Source of the DNA: Rotaria socialis
Lineage: Eukaryota; Rotifera; Eurotatoria; Philodinida; Philodinidae
DNA: 64,000 nucleotides
Reading direction: 5' to 3'
Assembly: GCA_905331475.1 (NCBI GenBank)
Contig: CAJNYU010002927.1
Span: 1 to 64,000 of the forward strand
In this document: positions 1 through 11,275 of the stretch, one piece after another
Position numbering within the stretch: the stretch's first letter is position 1
Layout: the number at the start of each line of letters is the position of its first letter
The notes under the pieces: model-generated
Databases searched by the model: none
The model's input: only the letters and a program-made list of their open reading frames with translations
What the model was told of the DNA's origin: nothing
Program-made: the position numbers and the translations under genes

Positions 1-142
1 TGCTGAAGTTTATTGGTCCGAATATGAGATCCTTGTATGCATCATATAGTGAGCCAATGCATCCAGAAGAGTCAATAGCCGTACGATTCGTAACAGGTAA
101 TGATCTTTCATCTGAATTATACCTATTCAATGTTGTTGTCAT
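1..142 (-). CDS. SNTX-like/AIG1 family protein, N-terminal part only (cut by window edge)
   Basis: The minus strand reads ATG at 142-140 and stays open to the window edge, giving 47 residues. Its second half is clearly homologous to the N-terminus of the 998-aa gene at 4474-7470: 'NRTAIDSSG' and 'GSLYDAYKD' here against 'KRTAIDCSG' and 'GSLYDACED' there. The 'LGxLYDA' motif is the hallmark start of stonustoxin/neoverrucotoxin-like proteins. The first 20 residues differ, so this is a diverged paralog and not a recent copy. The gene continues to the left of the window, so its length, G domain and integrity cannot be judged. Homology to the neighbour is seen directly; function is inferred only through that neighbour. 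Confidence 0.7.
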   Translation of the reverse strand, partial: MTTTLNRYNSDERSLPVTNRTAIDSSGCIGSLYDAYKDLIFGPINFS

Positions 143-1724
143 ACTGAACCAGAATAGACGTTTGAATCTAAAACTATGAAACAAATACACGAAATAATTT
201 TTAACTCTAACAAAGCTAGCTGAAAAGAAATACTTAGTCTTATATGAGACAATAAAGAAATTCTAACGGTTGAATGCCATTTCGATTAGAAATTTCATTC
301 TTTTGAAGTATTATTGCAAATCTATATACGAACTCAAAAGCAATGTTTCAGACAAAATAATCTCAGCTTTGTTTCTCGAATACGTGACAAATATTTTCTA
401 GTAAAAAATGTACCAATAGTTGGTTCTAGATCATAAGAAGAATTGAGACTTTCATCTAATGCTGTCAAGTATGATCTATTTTTATTATAATGATTATAGC
501 TGTCGAGTATAGTATGATATTCTAAGTTTTGAATTAAAAAGAAATTTGTAAACTAAAGTTCGATACATATAATTAGAAATATAAATGTATTTTATGTTGT
601 TCCAAAAAAGTTGGTATTTAGCATCAGATTACACCTAACTACTAATCAAAACATTATCTACAACAGAGTTACCAACCCATCCTTGTTGATAATCATCATG
701 CCGGATACGTACACAATAATATAGTTTGTATAGAATTTCGTAATCGTTATATTAAAATTGAAAATATAATTTTCAAGGGAAAATATTTTCTCCAAAGTTG
801 CGCATATAATAGAATATAGTTGTCCTCAATCGATTATACTTGTAGCATCCTTGAGAGAAAAAATTGTAAGAAAAAAGCAAGAAATATTCTCTACGTATAG
901 TACCGTAAGGTTTCGTATTTGAAATTTGATTCCTCATTAAACACGCACATCGTAAATAATGAATGAGAATATTTTTCTGGTCGCTAACAAAACGCATTCA
1001 GTCAAATGACTCATGCAGGCGTGTTTAAAGTACTACGTCATTTTGATTGAAATGGTGTACTATGCGCGTCGATTAGAAAAAGCAATCGAATTTGAATATC
1101 GTATTTTTTCGATATTACACTGTACTATTTATTTTATGAGGCTTTTTTGATAAAAATGATCGTCAACTAAATCAACTGTATTATAGAAGATTTGAATTCG
1201 TATGCTAATAATTTCAAAGAACATATTCGTAGCCATTAGAGACTCTTAGCGAATGAAGAACTCTACAGAACGTACAGTTCGTATGTGTGAATGTCAGAAG
1301 AGCATCATCGATTTTTAAAGAAAGAAATTTTGTAATATTTAAAAATTGAATAATCCAACTTAAGATTATATCTAAAATGAAATTCATAGTAAAATATTCA
1401 AATGAAGTTGTAAATTTCAAAACGTTCTCATGTGTTACCTTGACGACGCACCAATAGTTTGTCCTCTTCTGTCTTGCGATAAATTTGAAAATAAACCAAC
1501 TCTTTTTCTTTCCTTTGACAACCATGTGCAAAGGTTTGTTTCGCACACGTAATGAAAAGAATGAGAAATATAACGGTGTGCACGGGTCGATAAAAACTAT
1601 TTGTTTTGCTCCCAAAAACTAAAAAATATTCTTATAGATGAAGGCTGACAAAAACTCTTTTGTACTTTATCATTTTCAAAATATATAACCCAGATTAGGC
1701 GAGCATCTGTAATTCGAATTAGAG
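143..1724. other. Intergenic, no gene recognised
   Basis: AT-rich sequence lying upstream of two divergent genes: the edge-truncated gene on the minus strand and the decayed GTPase on the plus strand. The short reading frames here show no recognisable domain and look like chance openings. No repeat or RNA gene was recognised. Confidence 0.5.
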
Positions 1725-3939
1725 ATGAGTTATGCATCATCGGGTAGATCAGCTGCAAGCTGCTATGATTCATCACAGCCCGATATAAATATTTTAATGA
1801 TGAGTGAAACGGGTGCCGGCAAATCGACATTCATCAATGCATTCGCCAATTATGTCATTTATAGTACATTAAGTGAGGCAACTCGAGGTGATATGCAAGT
1901 ACTTATACCTTCAACATTTCATATGATTGATCCCGAGACATTTCATGCAAGGCGAATATCGATTGAGCAACCAACTACTGACGAAAAATGTGAAGAAACT
2001 GGTCAATCAAGTACACAGTATTGCCGAAGTTATAATTTTCGCATAGGAAATTGTCAGCTGCGTTTAATCGACGCCCCAGGTATAGGTGACGTAAGAGGTA
2101 TAGCACAAGGTGCAATAGATTTTGATCATATTCTTGCGTATATAAGTTAGTATGACCATTTAAATGGTATTTGTACAGTACTTGAACCAAATAATGAACG
2201 ATTAACAGTTGGATTTTGTTTTTGTTTTAAAGAAATCTTAACACATCTGCATATCAATGTTAAAGATAATCTTATGTTCGTATTTAATAATGGGTGGTCA
2301 ACGTTTTATTGGCCAGGTTCTACAACTCCATTGGTTAGAAGTATAACGAAAGAACTACATAAAACATGGGGCGTTGAGATCCCATTTAATAATGAAAATA
2401 CATTTATGTTTGACAATGAGGCATTTCGATTTTTAGCTACATGTAAAAATGGAGTCGAGTTTTCAGATGAGGAGGTGACTAATTTTAGTAAAAGTTGGGA
2501 AATATCAGTAAAAGAATTTACACGGCTTATTCAACGCATTCAAAAATTTGAATTACATGCTGTCCGCGATAGTGTATCAATCAATTCAACTCAACAACTT
2601 ATACGTAAACTTACGCGACCGATTGGCGAAACAGCTCGGCTTATAGAAGAAAATATTCAATTAGCTAAACAACACAAACAAAATATATTAAATATGCATT
2701 AACGAAATAACCGCAACGTTTACAACAGAAGAATGAGACAGTTAAACGTTTTGATTTTCCACGTACAGATAGAAAATGTATTGAAATGATTACTGCCGGA
2801 GACCAACGAAAAGCGAATTACACTACGAAATGTCATGCCCGTTGTTATTTGCATGATGCTGAAAAAGAATGCGTTGGCCATGAAATATTACAACATTGTT
2901 GTGCCATCAATAAGCAAAGAGGTTAAAAAATTAAAAACTCCTGATATTTGCTGACGACCGTTTTGTCTAGTAATCTTTTCGCAAGACTATCGAAGTCTTG
3001 TGATGGAAAAGCGGAAAATGTTTTCACGACAGAGTAGATACACATGTAGATAAGAGCAAAATAGGAGCTAAAACCCAGTTCACATCCACTCTGATTTCAG
3101 AATACTTCAATCGCAGAGATTTTGAGACGTCTGAAATGTATTTATAAAAAACTTGAAAAAGCTCCACTGCTCAAAGTAGATCGGATGCGTTGAAGTCTTT
3201 TTTTAAGTTTGAGTTGCTGGTGAGTCAAACTGTTTTCCATAGACAACAATATAACCATTATTTTAGTTTCTAGGTTTTTGAGCACTGAATTATTTTTGAT
3301 TTTTTTAGGTTTATACGACGTATGGAATTGGAATTGGAAGCATCATATGCATATCACGTATAAATATCAAACATATTTAACCGATGTCGCCATAGATAAT
3401 TCCAATTCACAGTCAATATTGACAAGTCTTGATAGGCGTAGCTATCCGTGATCTGCGACAAGAAGAACAAGCTATTATTGAAGTTTGCGGTAAACTTTCA
3501 CAATTTCTAAGAAGAAATGCCATTACGCCTTGCAATGATAATATTCTGGAATATATACGCTATTTTATTAAAGAAGAAGAAGAAATGAAAAGAAATGCTG
3601 GCGCTAATAACCCAGATATTATTCGAGGGCTTAAAAATATGATTCAACAATAGGAAGCTGAGCATAGATTCGTTAGCTCACTTTTGAGTCCACAAAAAAA
3701 ACCATACGACTTCAAACCCTTCAAATAACTAATCTGAAGCGGAAAATGTGTTTGATTTAGTAGCTAAACTCTATCATTTACCTATAAATGGTGCCAGTAT
3801 TAAACGACAAGTTGAAGAATTAAAAGAAAAACAATCGACAATAAATGAAAATCGAGAACATGTTGTTAACATACCTTCGATTACAAATTCCTCTACAACA
3901 ATGCAAGAACTAAGAAAAACAATTAATCACAGATAACAA
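1725..3939 (+). pseudogene. Decayed AIG1-type GTPase gene
   Basis: Reads as a collapsed copy of the intact GTPase at 18508-21056. The first part carries the P-loop region 'SETGAGKST' (the first Gly of GxxxxGKS is Ser here) and the G3 region 'DAPGIGDVRG' (usual DTPG). It runs into an in-frame TAG at 2148-2150, after which the same frame resumes and matches the relative through 'DNEAFRFLA' and 'LTRPIGETARLI' to about 2690. A shift then leads to a Cys/His block (2745-2921). A phase-1 intron at about 2922-3308 sits at the same place as in the intact relative. The second exon begins near 3309, reads 'KHHMHITYKYQT', shifts again, and continues as two further pieces (3429-3653, 3748-3936) matching the relative's C-terminus. 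The three cysteines of the relative's 'CGICDC' motif are Tyr, Trp and Trp here. This is a host pseudogene; no alternative reading is plausible. Confidence 0.85.
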
Positions 3940-4473
3940 CGATTTCTTAATAATTTTAACAAACGATTGCAAAAATCAATATGTCGTCGTGATTCTAAAG
4001 CATACATTTATTTTTACATTTTATTCATTTTAACTAAATTTATTTTCCATACATTCACAAACTGAAGCAAAACAAATAAATCTATTCGATGTAGAAAAAT
4101 TTTAAAGGATGTGGATCTATGGCCTAATGGCAGTTTTTTTCCGCGAGCAAAAAATGTCCGTGAAATCGTCGCCAAAAAATATCGAACTAAATTTTGCTAA
4201 TAAGTACATTTGCTAGTCGTCAAACTTTCAAAAACAAAAGATAACAGTTTACTATAGGAGAACAAATCTGCGAGGAAATAAAATATCTCGATAGGGATTT
4301 TTTTGTTGTTAAAACTATCAGGAATATGATATGTGTCAGTAACCAAAATTCGAAAATTTGTTGCTTTTATCGTCATACGGTCGAGTTCCTTTTAAATTTC
4401 TCTTAACCTAGCAGCAACTTATTGGTAACCCTCATCATAGGATATTGCACAACACCCTATAATTATAAATTCG
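3940..4473. other. Intergenic between convergent GTPase genes
   Basis: About 530 AT-rich bases between the 3' end of the decayed plus-strand GTPase and the 3' end of the minus-strand 998-aa gene. No additional gene, repeat or RNA is evident. Confidence 0.5.
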
Positions 4474-7470
4474 TTACAGCCGACACGGATTCGATATAGA
4501 TGTTATTCTATTGTCAATGTTTAGACTCTCTCGAATATTGTCAATCGTATATTCCGATATTAGTGGATAGTCGAGCATATATTTTATCCATTGAGAAATA
4601 ATTAGAAGAATATTTTGTTTTGGACTTGATTTCGTTGCTTCTATTCGTTGTTTATAATTATTTGCTAATGTTTTTAAACCTTCTACTAATTGTAAATTAA
4701 CATAATTTCGATTTCGACTTTCACAAATAATATTTTCTTCGTTGATCATTCGTATGAAACCATTTAAAAACGGATCACTTTGAGAATAATGCGCAATACG
4801 TAATAGAAAATAAGAAAATTCAACACTGACATGACAAAGTAGTGTTAGTTGATCGATAGTATCATCTTGCATTTTACTGGATGGGCTGTTCGCAATTCTA
4901 TAATCTTCAAAAAAATCAATTGGAATTGTTTGCTGAGGCGGAGGCGAATATTGTAATCTATGATGATGATGATTATTTTTTGTTTCACTTGAATCGACGT
5001 CGTTTAAATCAGATTCAAATGATACTTTAAAAAGATTCATTTTACAACGTATAATCTTTCGAAGCAGACTTCTCATTGTTTCTAACATGGAATGAATCAT
5101 TTGAACGATTTCTATTTCAGCAGATCTGATTAATTCGGATTCATCTGGTATATAATATACCGGAAGTTTTCTACGAATATACCGAATAAATCGATTAGCT
5201 TCAGTTACGGAATTCGACCAGCTCGCTTCATATTCTCGTTTTTCTTGATCATTGAATGGAACATTATTTTGCAGTGCAGCTAAATAGAGAAATGATTCAT
5301 TGTCGAAACAGAATGTATTCTTTCTCTTCGATGGAATATCACCAACCGACAATGAAGAAATGACCTGTTTCAATAGTGGACCTGTACTTCCTGGTGCATA
5401 AAATGTCGCTCGAGCATTCGTATAGCAGAAGACAATATTTTGACGAGCATCGGGACCTACTGCATTGAATAATTGAGTAAGACACGATCGAAAATATGTA
5501 TTTAATTTTGATTCATTTGGCTTGAGAAATATACATATTGCATTAAAGTATTTGAATTTTTTTATATAATCTAAAATCCGTTGCATATGACGATTATCTT
5601 GTGGTAGACCACGTGTGTCGCCGAAGCCAGGCGTATCAATAATACGTAGTTTTGTTCCATCATTATTATGAAAATTATAAATATGTGAACGGCAACGTTG
5701 AGTAATAGATTGGCCAGGATATCGAAAATTTTCATTCGTCGACTTAGTGAAATCACCACATTTAACTGTATGTTCTTGAAAATTATCACGAGTGGTCGTA
5801 GTGAACGTTGTAGGTATAGCTACAATGGGCTTCTCGGATTTAGCTTTATCGATTGTTTTAAATGTCAGATAATTAACCAAAGCATTAATGAAAGTAGATT
5901 TACCGACGCCAGTCTCACCAAGAAGAAGAACATTGATAGTCTCATTCATCGATAATTTTGAAGCTGACAATGGCGCATGTTTATGTGTTTTGCGTAACGA
6001 TGATATTGAAGTGTTATTATCGGCCGATATTGAAAGATCTCTAAATTTTGAATATTTTTTCCTGGTATCATTTTGAATCGATGGTAAAAGCATCATATCA
6101 CGTAATTCATATGTACAACCGGAAAAATCAGCATAGATAAGTTTTAGTTTAAAATTATTTTCAAGTTCTTCAATTAAATAATGACGTAGTTTTTTTAGTT
6201 GCGCCGGATTTTTCTTATTCAATAAATCATTGGAACAGAGAACTCGATCGATGTTTTCATCGATCACAAGTTTACGTTTAAGCGTATCTTCATTATCGTT
6301 CTTATCAATTTTGAGTTCCATGACATTACAATATTGTATACTTTCATGACTTAAATCAGTTATTAAGTGTGCTTTTCTATTTAGCTCCGTTACATTTTGA
6401 TATAAATTTGTTATATTATTTTTTAATATTATTTGTGCTTGTTGACCGAGAAGTCTATCGAGTGCAGAAGTTTGATTTAAACCGCAACGAAGTTCAACTA
6501 TTAACTTAGAAAATCGTTCCATGAGATTCGCATATTCATCTTTCAATGTTAACCATTGTCTGTATGCGTGTGAAAAACGTTCTGTTAAATGTCCGCGTAG
6601 AAGCCGTGGCATATCTTCATTGAAGCACGTTTCGATTGTTTTCATCGAAGTTATTAATTCCGATACATATTGTTCAAAGTGAGCATTGTGTACCCGATCT
6701 AGAGGAATGTAATTTGAGTTTGATATAGGATAGAGAATATAAGATAATTGCCGATATTGAGTATCATCCGCTTTTAATCGGGATATAGTGTGAAAAACAT
6801 TATGTAAAGCTGTCATTTCGGTTACAGCTGGAATATTCGAATAAATTTTTGTATCAATAATGTGCCTATTCGAATCGAGATCTTCTCGTGTTAATTTAAA
6901 ATCATTCGAATCACCATTTAGATATGCTCGGTATTTTTCTAATACACTATCAATTCTTTTGGCGACATCATATTCAGGTGGAAGTTGTAAAATAACAACA
7001 ATATCGACACCCCAACTCACGCCAGTAACAATATGAGTAGCATTCGTTTTCGATAGGCCAGTTTCAGGTCGATCTCGTATTTTTTGTACTTCATCAGGAA
7101 ATCGTTCTTCTCGATGAATATAATAATAATGTAAAACTCGAGTGTACTCATTTATCGTATGTGGATAATCAACTAATGTTGCTATTCCAGTTTTTGATGT
7201 TAAACCAAGCAATAGACTCAATCGCAATTGTTCATCGATATGAATCAATTCAAGAAGATTTCGTTGGGCATTTTTATCCCCACTTTCAAGGATACATTGT
7301 GCTTTTGCATGGAATTCAATAAAGGGTTGTTGAAAATTTACGTCCAATGTTCGAAGTGGCTGGTCTTCACATGCATCGTACAATGAACCGAGACGTCCGG
7401 AACAGTCAATAGCCGTTCGTTTTATTGGTAGTAGCGATAGATCTTGAGTTCTTTTCATTGACTGGTTCAC
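4474..7470 (-). CDS. SNTX-like (perforin-like fold) / AIG1-type GTPase fusion, 998 aa
   Basis: An intact single-exon reading frame with two recognisable halves. Residues about 20-170 resemble the N-terminal domain of stonustoxin and its many non-venom relatives in animals: 'LGSLYDA' near residue 28 and 'THIVTGVSWG' near residue 147. In stonustoxin that region has the MACPF/CDC (perforin-like) fold. The middle, about 250-480, is helical and of unknown role. Residues about 510-790 are an AIG1/GIMAP-type G domain, with P-loop 'GETGVGKST' near 516, 'DTPGFGDTRG' near 610, and the family motifs 'CIFLKPNE' and 'DNESFLYLA'. The C-terminal 200 residues are helical, with a His run ('NNHHHH') and low complexity. 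AIG1 GTPases act on membranes in immune and stress responses; the joint function is inferred. The start was chosen because it matches the paralog at the left edge in register. No sign of decay. Confidence 0.85.
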   Translation of the reverse strand: MNQSMKRTQDLSLLPIKRTAIDCSGRLGSLYDACEDQPLRTLDVNFQQPFIEFHAKAQCILESGDKNAQRNLLELIHIDEQLRLSLLLGLTSKTGIATLVDYPHTINEYTRVLHYYYIHREERFPDEVQKIRDRPETGLSKTNATHIVTGVSWGVDIVVILQLPPEYDVAKRIDSVLEKYRAYLNGDSNDFKLTREDLDSNRHIIDTKIYSNIPAVTEMTALHNVFHTISRLKADDTQYRQLSYILYPISNSNYIPLDRVHNAHFEQYVSELITSMKTIETCFNEDMPRLLRGHLTERFSHAYRQWLTLKDEYANLMERFSKLIVELRCGLNQTSALDRLLGQQAQIILKNNITNLYQNVTELNRKAHLITDLSHESIQYCNVMELKIDKNDNEDTLKRKLVIDENIDRVLCSNDLLNKKNPAQLKKLRHYLIEELENNFKLKLIYADFSGCTYELRDMMLLPSIQNDTRKKYSKFRDLSISADNNTSISSLRKTHKHAPLSASKLSMNETINVLLLGETGVGKSTFINALVNYLTFKTIDKAKSEKPIVAIPTTFTTTTRDNFQEHTVKCGDFTKSTNENFRYPGQSITQRCRSHIYNFHNNDGTKLRIIDTPGFGDTRGLPQDNRHMQRILDYIKKFKYFNAICIFLKPNESKLNTYFRSCLTQLFNAVGPDARQNIVFCYTNARATFYAPGSTGPLLKQVISSLSVGDIPSKRKNTFCFDNESFLYLAALQNNVPFNDQEKREYEASWSNSVTEANRFIRYIRRKLPVYYIPDESELIRSAEIEIVQMIHSMLETMRSLLRKIIRCKMNLFKVSFESDLNDVDSSETKNNHHHHRLQYSPPPQQTIPIDFFEDYRIANSPSSKMQDDTIDQLTLLCHVSVEFSYFLLRIAHYSQSDPFLNGFIRMINEENIICESRNRNYVNLQLVEGLKTLANNYKQRIEATKSSPKQNILLIISQWIKYMLDYPLISEYTIDNIRESLNIDNRITSISNPCRL

Positions 7471-10400
7471 TATTTAATAATCTCGACAATTTTGTAACCT
7501 ATAGATTAGAAATTATGAATGATTTTTTTCATTCTAATTATAAAAATCACTGTACAATTTTTTTATTTCTAATCTTTCACCTCAAAGTAAAACAATACAA
7601 ATTACATCACACGGTAATCGTCGTAGATCACGACAGAATGCGTGCATAATTGTCAAATGAATTGCATTTATCGAATACATACTTTTAACATTTTCTATTA
7701 ACCAACAAATAGGCTAATAAGCTTTTATTCAAAATAATGCGACATATTCGCGAATGAAAAGTTTCATATTTCAAAATTACGGAAGGCAAACAAAGCAGCT
7801 CTTTTCTCATGAACAAGAAAAAACGTATGACAATGAAATATACAAGCAGCGTATACGAACGTTCAAGTTGGCCGTAGAAATGCTCTGCCTCCTCTTATAT
7901 GACGCCAAGAAATATGATCACTTACTATTATCGTAATGTTCCTTCTGAGTTATTCCATAGAAATATTCAAAAACTCATTGTCATTAGTTTTTTTCAATAA
8001 AAAACTAATTAATATGTTGAGAAAAGATAAATAATTAAAACATTATAAACCTTCTTCACGATCTTACCTTCAAAAAAAGTGCTCTATGTATGTCAGCAGC
8101 ATTAAATGTACCAATGTTTTGTTTCTTAATGCAACGAATCTAAATCAATGTAAAAGTGCTTTTTTTCATATACTTGAAAAATAAAAAGAATGTGAAAGAG
8201 ATTCGTACTACACTAATATTGTGATCAGAAGAAAGGCTATTATAAAATTCTTGTAATAGCAGAACAAAACGTATTTGCCAAACAAAAAAGAGTAGAAGCA
8301 AATAGCAGCATTCATTGTTGATACCGATTACACGCAGTTTTAACCTTGACGATTAATAGTCCGATACAAAAATTGCGCTTGATAAAGTTACATCAATTTC
8401 ATGTTTTATTCATTCGAAAGAATAGATCACTCGTTAGCATATTTATTTCTTAAGGAATTATAATATAAACATTGAAATTAATAATTACACGGCGAATAGA
8501 CATTTTATTTCGTTTTAAATTAATTGAAAAATAGAATAGTTTCATTTTTTTCCGGATGGCGGAAGGTTAAATCTAAACTAAAAACAAGATATTGAGCAAG
8601 CTATTGAAATCAGATACGTGATGAATAAATAGAAGAAATATCCGACAGCAAAGTCGATATTTTTACCGTATCCTACTCTTTGAGCCCGCGTTGTAATCAC
8701 AAGGAAACTTGCGTTAGGATGAAAACGAATATTAAAATCGTTCTGCTCGGTTGGTCATTGGTGATATTATTTTTAGAAAAATCAAATTGCTGATTATTTT
8801 AGTTACATCATAGCAGCTATTCAAAATGAATTCAGAATTAAAATCATGAATGAATATAATTTGTTGCATATGATACTTTAAATAAATTTCCCAGCGAGTT
8901 TATTTTTATGGAAATAGTATCATTGTGGTGTTGTTGTTGTTGTTGATGGTACTAGTGATCATTAGGATCATATAAGATGATGGTTGAACGATTCTGTCTG
9001 TGTACTAGATATTCTCTGTAAATATACAGTTGAATCTTAGATAGAACATATTTCATTTAATGTGAAACTATATCGCTCTTGATAGGGTTCGAATACTATT
9101 GCAACATTCCTTGATTTGTTTTTTGGGTGCACATTTTTATAGAAAGCAATAATCTTTTTTTTCTAAATATTAGTCAACATTGTGACGCCGATACTTATTT
9201 ATTTCTCATTCAATGTCTGCCAATGGTAGCAGAGAGTATAATTATTGCTCGAATAGGATAGGGGAAAAACCCAGTATACTAGTTATATAAGCTTGCTCTT
9301 CGATATTGTTGCTTGCATTCGTATTATGAATTTTCATTTAACTCTTGTCGATTAGTCAATAAGCAAGCAAATTCAGTAACACAGCACATCCATTTAATCG
9401 CGTGTATGTTAAATGCATTTTTATTAAAGGTTCATATAATAGAATAAATTTCGCTAAAATATTCTCTAGATTCTCGATGAAAAACAATGCTTTCAGTTTA
9501 CTAGGTACAGAAATTTTTCCTCTGACCTAAATAATCATATTACGCATGTCTAAAATTATATCTCCAACCATAAAGCAATATGTTCGAAAATGTGTTTTGC
9601 GATAGGTAATTAGAACGATTATTGCAGTCCAATATTTTCTCCTCTATTATTTTCACATTACATTCTGTTAGCAATTCAATATGGAAATAATCAGATGTAT
9701 TCTATTTTATGAAAGGATTTTTTAATTTAAATCATTACCCTTCGCCAAGTCATATTTAGATAGCACGGTCATTGTGAAAGGTTTTCTTTTCTTTTCTTTT
9801 TCGCATTCTTGTCATTGATCGCGAGTCATTTATTCATGCTTGTCTTTCTCTTTACGCTACTATACACATTCAACGTAATTGAAGCGAAGGTAGGATCAGT
9901 GAGTTATTTTCGCTTTTATTGAAAAGAATACTTGTTCTTAATATATAATTAGACGATGTATTAGTCGATTCAGAGTTTTATTTTCTTTATTGCATACCAC
10001 AAATGCTCTCTATTCCGATTTGTTTTTCTGAAATTCTATTATTATTTCCTTTTAGTTTTGTCATCATAAATATGTTTGACTATTTCCAACGTTATATTAA
10101 TATCAAGCGTTGGTATTATGCAACAGATTGTGTAATCGCGTTATATGGTATGCAGTTAACATATAATTCAATCGGTGGTTCATCAGCTGATGATACTGTT
10201 CACAATACTGAATCTCAGCAAAAAACAGATACCCATGAAAAATGAAGGAAAGAAAAATTCTCCTATACGATAAGAACTCATGTGGATGATTTTTCAATCT
10301 GTCACGATATTCGTACAATTAACTAGTGCTTACTTTTCTTATTGTAACCTTTTATTCTTTCCGTTTGTTTTTGTGCTTCGGTGTCAAAAACAACGATTAC

Positions 10401-11275
10401 GCTGAGCAGCCCCATTTTCTCTACCTTGTTCGCACGTTAATCAAGCAGCTTCATTTTCTTGAGGAACAATTCATTTAATGAAAACAAATTTCTGTATATA
10501 TTTCTTTCGTAATAAATAGAAAGACGCTTGCTAGTGTAGCTCCTCCTCGGCTTAAATTTAGAACTCACATTTATTCTTAACTGTTATTATACTAATACAT
10601 AATGGAAAATATCCATTGCAGACTATACAAGATAATCAATCGTCAAGATACTAATAAGAAGTTACTTTGCGTCAGACATGGATGGTCACCGAGAAAGAAA
10701 ACGAATAATATTAAATTTTATTTTAACGTGCGATTGTGCATAAAATACACTAGTACAACGTGAATTCAACATAAATAAAATGTTATGTGTATCGAAATTA
10801 TTTTATTTGTATATGTTATCATTTACTATCATTAGAACATATATGAAACCCTGAATACTTCCAATATACATTCAAGTTGAAAATTATATTGTCAAGAAGA
10901 ACATTAGAATGAGCCATTTGACATAAATTTAAACAGGAACAATTGATTGCATGGCGCGTAAAAAGCACGCAAAAACAAAAAAGTCCAAACTGTTACCATC
11001 AAGGATGACTCATAAATGAGAACGGAACAAATATATCAATGAGTGTGTCACTTCGTATTTTTTCCTCGTCTCCTACTCATTTGTGCGCCAAGAGACAAAA
11101 TGAAGAAAAAAAACAGGCGACCCCGCATAGCATTAAAAAGAACGCATGATGATAAAAAAAATAGTATTATTCATCGCTCATTCAAGTTTCTATAAAATCA
11201 AAGAAATTATTCATTTTGATTTGTTTAGAATAATATTTTCTTTTCTATTTAATTTCAAAAATATTTCCAATAAAA
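7471..11275. other. Long intergenic region, no gene recognised
   Basis: About 3.8 kb of AT-rich DNA between the divergent 998-aa GTPase fusion and the 406-aa protein. Only short low-support reading frames occur (for example 7754-7936). There is a small TTG run near 8930 and a TTTTC run near 9782. A B-box-like 'GGTTCGAATAC' near 9086 is not accompanied by a tRNA fold. Confidence 0.5.

Noticed and set aside
3318-3337. GGAATTGGAATTGG in the decayed GTPase, similar to foldback-element subterminal units
   Set aside because: It aligns codon by codon with the coding exon of the intact relative, so it is not an insertion.
7754-7936. 60-codon plus-strand frame in the 3.8-kb gap
   Set aside because: Short, isolated, no promoter, domain or polyadenylation support.
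9080-9100. tRNA B-box-like GGTTCGAATAC
   Set aside because: No A box or cloverleaf-forming arms lie at the right distance.
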